NCBI GenBank assembly: GCA_964423795.1
Contig: CAYRGC010000003.1
Span: 1 to 64,000, forward strand
Reading direction: 5' to 3'
Length of the DNA stretch: 64,000 nt
Source: CAYRGC01 sp964423795
Lineage (GTDB): Bacteria > Patescibacteriota > Gracilibacteria > Peribacterales > Peribacteraceae
Shown: in pieces, positions 62,401 to 64,000 of the stretch
How positions within the stretch are numbered: position 1 is the first letter of the stretch
Layout of the letters: each line of letters begins with the position of its first letter
Position numbers and translations under genes: made by a program
The notes under the pieces: generated by a model
The model's database searches: none
The model's input: only the letters and a program-made list of their open reading frames with translations
Told to the model about the DNA's origin: nothing

Positions 62401-63778
62401 CGCAGGGCGTGCCGTCCGGCTTGGCGGGGTTCGAACAGGTCACGGTCGAGGGATCGCAAGTTCCGGGATTGTGGCACTGGTCCTGGGCCGAGCAGGTCAC
62501 GGCGCTGCACGTCAGCGTCCCCTGGCAGTACCCCTGCGTGCACTTGTCATTCTTCGTGTAAGAGTTGCCGTCGTTGCACAGCGTGCCGTCCGGCTTGGAG
62601 GCGTACGTGCAGCCCCACTGGCTCGCGTTGCAGACGCCGGGGAACTGGCACTGGTCGGGCGGGGCGCACTGGTATCCCTGGCAGGAGAAGGCCCCCTGAC
62701 AGATGCCGCTTTGGCAGCGGTCATTCACGGTGGACGCGTATCCGTCGTTGCACGGGGTGCCGTTCGGTTTCGGGTTGTCACTGCACTGCCCCGACGACGG
62801 ATCGCAGATGCCCGCGAAATGACAGTCGTCGGCAGGAGCGCAACTGACGCTATTACACGAAGGATCGCCGTAACACACGCCGTCGGTGCAGCTGTCGTTA
62901 ACCGTGCTCGGATAGCCGTCATTGCACGGGGTGCCGTTCGGCACGACGGGGTTCGTGCAGGCGGCCGTGGAGGGATCGCAGGTGCCGGGCTTATGGCACT
63001 GATCGAGCGCGTAGCACGTCACGCCGAGACAGGATCGCGTCCCGGTGCAGACGCCCTGCAAGCACTGATCGTTCAGGGTGTTCGGATAGCCGTCGTCGCA
63101 CTTCGTGCCGTCGGGAGCGTTGGGGTTCGAACACAGTCCGGTGGCGCTCTCGCAGGTGCCGGGCAGGTGACAGGTATCGATGGCGGAGCACGTGACGCCC
63201 TGGCATTTCGAGGGCACGCAGGTCGGCCCATCCTGCACCGGAACGGCGCCCGACGCCGGTTTGAAGCACGCGGCCAGAGCGGTATTGCCCATGACGGGCC
63301 CCCTGCCGACATCCGTCCATGCCGCGCAAGCGGCATTCGGAAAGGCCGTGAGCGTCGTCTGGCAATCGACCCAGCTCGATGCGAGACACCCAGCGGCGGA
63401 GGCCTGCGCGTACGTCTGGCTCTTGTTGCAATTGGGATTCGGCTTATCGAGTACGCCGATCTGCCTTCCGATGCAGACCAGAACGTCGCCCGGATCGCAC
63501 GCGGGTTGCTGCGTCCCGGCTTTCGCGCACCTCGCCAGGTACGCCGAATTCGGATCGATGTCCGAGATGTTGACCGTCGTGGCGACAGACAAAGCCACGG
63601 AAGGCGCCTGCCCCCGTGGATCGTACAACGCCATCGGAATATTGATCACGTTCCTGTTATCCGAGACCGCCTGCGCCAACAACCGACCGTGGGCGAAACC
63701 GGCGAGCGCGAAGACGCCTCCCGCGAAGATGAGTGCTGCGATCCAAAACGGCCGCCGGCTCTGCGCGCGTATGGCCAT
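59441..63778 (-). CDS. Giant secreted protein: Cys-rich repeats, NBR1-type Ig-like domain, Ser/Ala linkers and Vgb-like beta-propeller
   Basis: A 1445-residue surface protein. An N-terminal signal/anchor helix spans 11-33. From about 192 to 475 lie five repeats of about 56 residues with eight Cys each (pattern C-x4-C-x5-C-x5-C-x6-C-x10-C-x11-C-x4-C, with GTCDPST and C-N-D-G-Y-x-S-T-V-N-D). A non-repetitive Cys-rich region follows to about 780. Then come a Ser/Ala linker, an NBR1-type Ig-like domain (LLTNTGNTTWSAGEGNGHDL), a second Ser/Ala linker, and a C-terminal propeller of at least six virginiamycin B lyase-like blades (LGPDGNMWFTEQSGGAIGRI). It is likely an adhesin or host-contact protein. 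The upstream gene ends 3 nt away. Confidence 0.88.
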   Translation of the reverse strand: MAIRAQSRRPFWIAALIFAGGVFALAGFAHGRLLAQAVSDNRNVINIPMALYDPRGQAPSVALSVATTVNISDIDPNSAYLARCAKAGTQQPACDPGDVLVCIGRQIGVLDKPNPNCNKSQTYAQASAAGCLASSWVDCQTTLTAFPNAACAAWTDVGRGPVMGNTALAACFKPASGAVPVQDGPTCVPSKCQGVTCSAIDTCHLPGTCESATGLCSNPNAPDGTKCDDGYPNTLNDQCLQGVCTGTRSCLGVTCYALDQCHKPGTCDPSTAACTNPVVPNGTPCNDGYPSTVNDSCTDGVCYGDPSCNSVSCAPADDCHFAGICDPSSGQCSDNPKPNGTPCNDGYASTVNDRCQSGICQGAFSCQGYQCAPPDQCQFPGVCNASQWGCTYASKPDGTLCNDGNSYTKNDKCTQGYCQGTLTCSAVTCSAQDQCHNPGTCDPSTVTCSNPAKPDGTPCDDGDQSTGQDACSAGVCRGAPLPECKQCIDAPPPTYGPPVTPLKPDKCGDGICGGTEVSFSYSWMGKNQNRKFTTTCAKDCGTPGGNTCPAAYPTCMNSTVANANGGGRGWCGDPSRLGEQLVSGNFPTCSNGQSYCLRCIPEPPYDYSAPENMRACYLLGTPEDIGICCGYDASGNAKCETGSSYCACQVSRTLRDPIFFHEQSDSLKIDTGCMLNCPLARSSQCIENCKEDAQTRRPRSTNDNHLDPLTAACYQRCAPTISPKCAACYLKIAENGGTGPASCSQPQCSPLCGVELPAIDPSARCKGFLPSTSTSLLRQYFPGGTIEPWDVGSFSGLKNMMCEVDPGYFYCPAPPMLGADWYIDDAGAMKDIASVPGPLYTISLPANDPRITPRFVPGRKIYGVYTDPLPGWDPGLIAAMTDTRTGIAQMIWSFMCDGPSAPPRSSAASSARSVTVSSAFASSVVASSRTSSAVSIASSAQSSSAKVSSSAAAVRNAQCEVLVQQTTIEPNRAFLATFLLTNTGNTTWSAGEGNGHDLLMSNEPNDNVLFGPTSMRFALQQDVPPKGTVAVTAILFSPAQTGTKPIVYQMGLEGTARYGQVCRGSIMVTASSSAMSSARTSSASSAAVSSARTSSAASAAASSARASVASSSVASSSARSSVSSLASSLALSSRAASSVLPVLSSSASNLARCPGEIGSILSLAFDGSGNLWFVLPEGNAIGVRSPAGTVTLYTLPRPNSYPGYIALGPDGNMWFTEQSGGAIGRITPAGDIKEFSISSGNGLSPGPAMIVKGPDGNMWFTEQGWHSVAKITMQGVITQYGGFLQPYGIVVGPDQNLWFSEQMGNSIVRMTTAGVSKRFTLLTRAGHLAVGPDGKIWYAGYPGNKIGRIDSAGIVNEYALPAGENSMGIVAAGTSVWFGVTESAKIGKSTVNGTFSWYSLPRNYTPPSSLILGSDGKVWFGELGSGKIGTVDASGAITEYQICNH

Positions 63779-63781
63779 GGG

Positions 63782-64000
63782 TCAGGAAGAAGGATAGAGA
63801 CAGACTTCGTACCAATGACCGGCGGGGCCGCACCAGAACTTCGCCTCTGCGCAGAAAGCGCCCTTTTCCGGTACCGGCCCGCAATCGTCCGACGGAGGCT
63901 GGGCCGCCTGAGCGGGCGGGGGGGTGGGAGCGACGGGGACGGGCGCCGGTATCTCGGGCGTGCTGCCGACCACATTCTCTTCCTGCGTTTCACCGCTCTC
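63782..64000 (-). CDS. Partial CDS, C-terminal end of a Pro-rich, Cys-containing protein
   Basis: The frame is open to the window edge, so the N-terminus lies beyond 64000. The visible 72 residues are an acidic Gln/Glu start, a Pro/Ala-rich stretch (PAPVPVAPTPPPAQAAQ) and a small Cys-containing end (CGPVPEKGAFCAEAKFWCGP ... YPSS) with four Cys. It lies directly upstream of the giant surface protein on the same strand, so the two are probably co-expressed. No family assignable. Confidence 0.7.
   Translation of the reverse strand, partial: ESGETQEENVVGSTPEIPAPVPVAPTPPPAQAAQPPSDDCGPVPEKGAFCAEAKFWCGPAGHWYEVCLYPSS

Noticed and set aside
1..64000. Alternative code with UGA as glycine (as in some Patescibacteria)
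   Set aside because: TGA ends many well-delimited genes (for example ftsZ, murL, bcp), and normal Gly tRNAs are present.

Overview
The window reads as a gene-dense, GC-rich chromosome segment of a Patescibacteria (CPR) bacterium. I infer this from small, simply organised operons; many short secreted or lipid-anchored proteins with Ser/Ala-rich linkers; several TrbC/VirB2-type pilin-like proteins plus a VirB4-type ATPase; and a CADD-type protein. The Uhrbacteria or Peribacteria/Peregrinibacteria side is a guess only. TGA is used as a stop, so the code is standard. There is no rRNA, CRISPR array, IS transposase or prophage.

Layout. 1-9.7 kb: cell division (ftsA-ftsZ), a stand-alone 5'-3' exonuclease, a glycogen-synthase-like domain protein, tRNA-Lys, an AT-rich accessory gene, truB, a small membrane protein, a pilin-like protein, a PRC-barrel protein, prs, and a Ser/Ala-rich secreted protein. 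9.8-24 kb: tRNA-Ile, a FecR-like surface protein, ruvC, recF, a lipoprotein, Nudix hydrolase, bL33, thioredoxin reductase, glutamate dehydrogenase, a CADD-like protein, a LysE exporter, FkbM methyltransferase, tRNA-Leu and an SLH protein. 24-29.3 kb: murL-murD (the L-Glu ligation then epimerisation route to D-Glu in peptidoglycan), grpE, and a SafE/cupredoxin membrane protein. 29-36 kb: small, secreted or lipoprotein genes, a TauD/TfdA-like dioxygenase, tRNA-Met, and a hydrolase. 36-40 kb: a wall operon (membrane-anchored MurF-like ligase, DegT aminotransferase, FemAB transferase). 40-52 kb: degenerate polysaccharide deacetylase, argS, lipoprotein, VirB4-like ATPase, NrnA-like DHH protein, rbfA, fmt, a PUR-type nucleic-acid binder and metG. 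51.8-54.7 kb: three overlapping pilin-like genes, then all three glycine tRNA isoacceptors within 1.3 kb. 54.7-64 kb: surface protein, SGNH hydrolase, ABC-F ATPase, Bcp, endonuclease V, and a 1445-residue cysteine-rich / Ig / beta-propeller surface protein.

Three genome-wide habits stand out. (1) About 34 genes have a TANNNT-like -10 box only 5-10 nt before the start codon and no Shine-Dalgarno sequence, so leaderless mRNAs appear to be the normal mode; I used this to choose several start codons. (2) Six of seven tRNA genes have a truncated (in one case degenerate) copy of themselves about 80-110 bp away (379 bp in one case), nearly always abutting REP-like palindromes related to GTCATCCTGAGC, and one copy pair brackets an AT-rich regulator-like gene. 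(3) Exact 7-, 8- or 9-nt tandem repeat arrays occupy gene junctions, often head-to-head as long hairpins, and have entered the coding regions of murD, fmt and ruvC.

Limits: everything is by eye. Family calls rest on motifs, not searches. Start codons are inferred, and the ends of the window cut genes.
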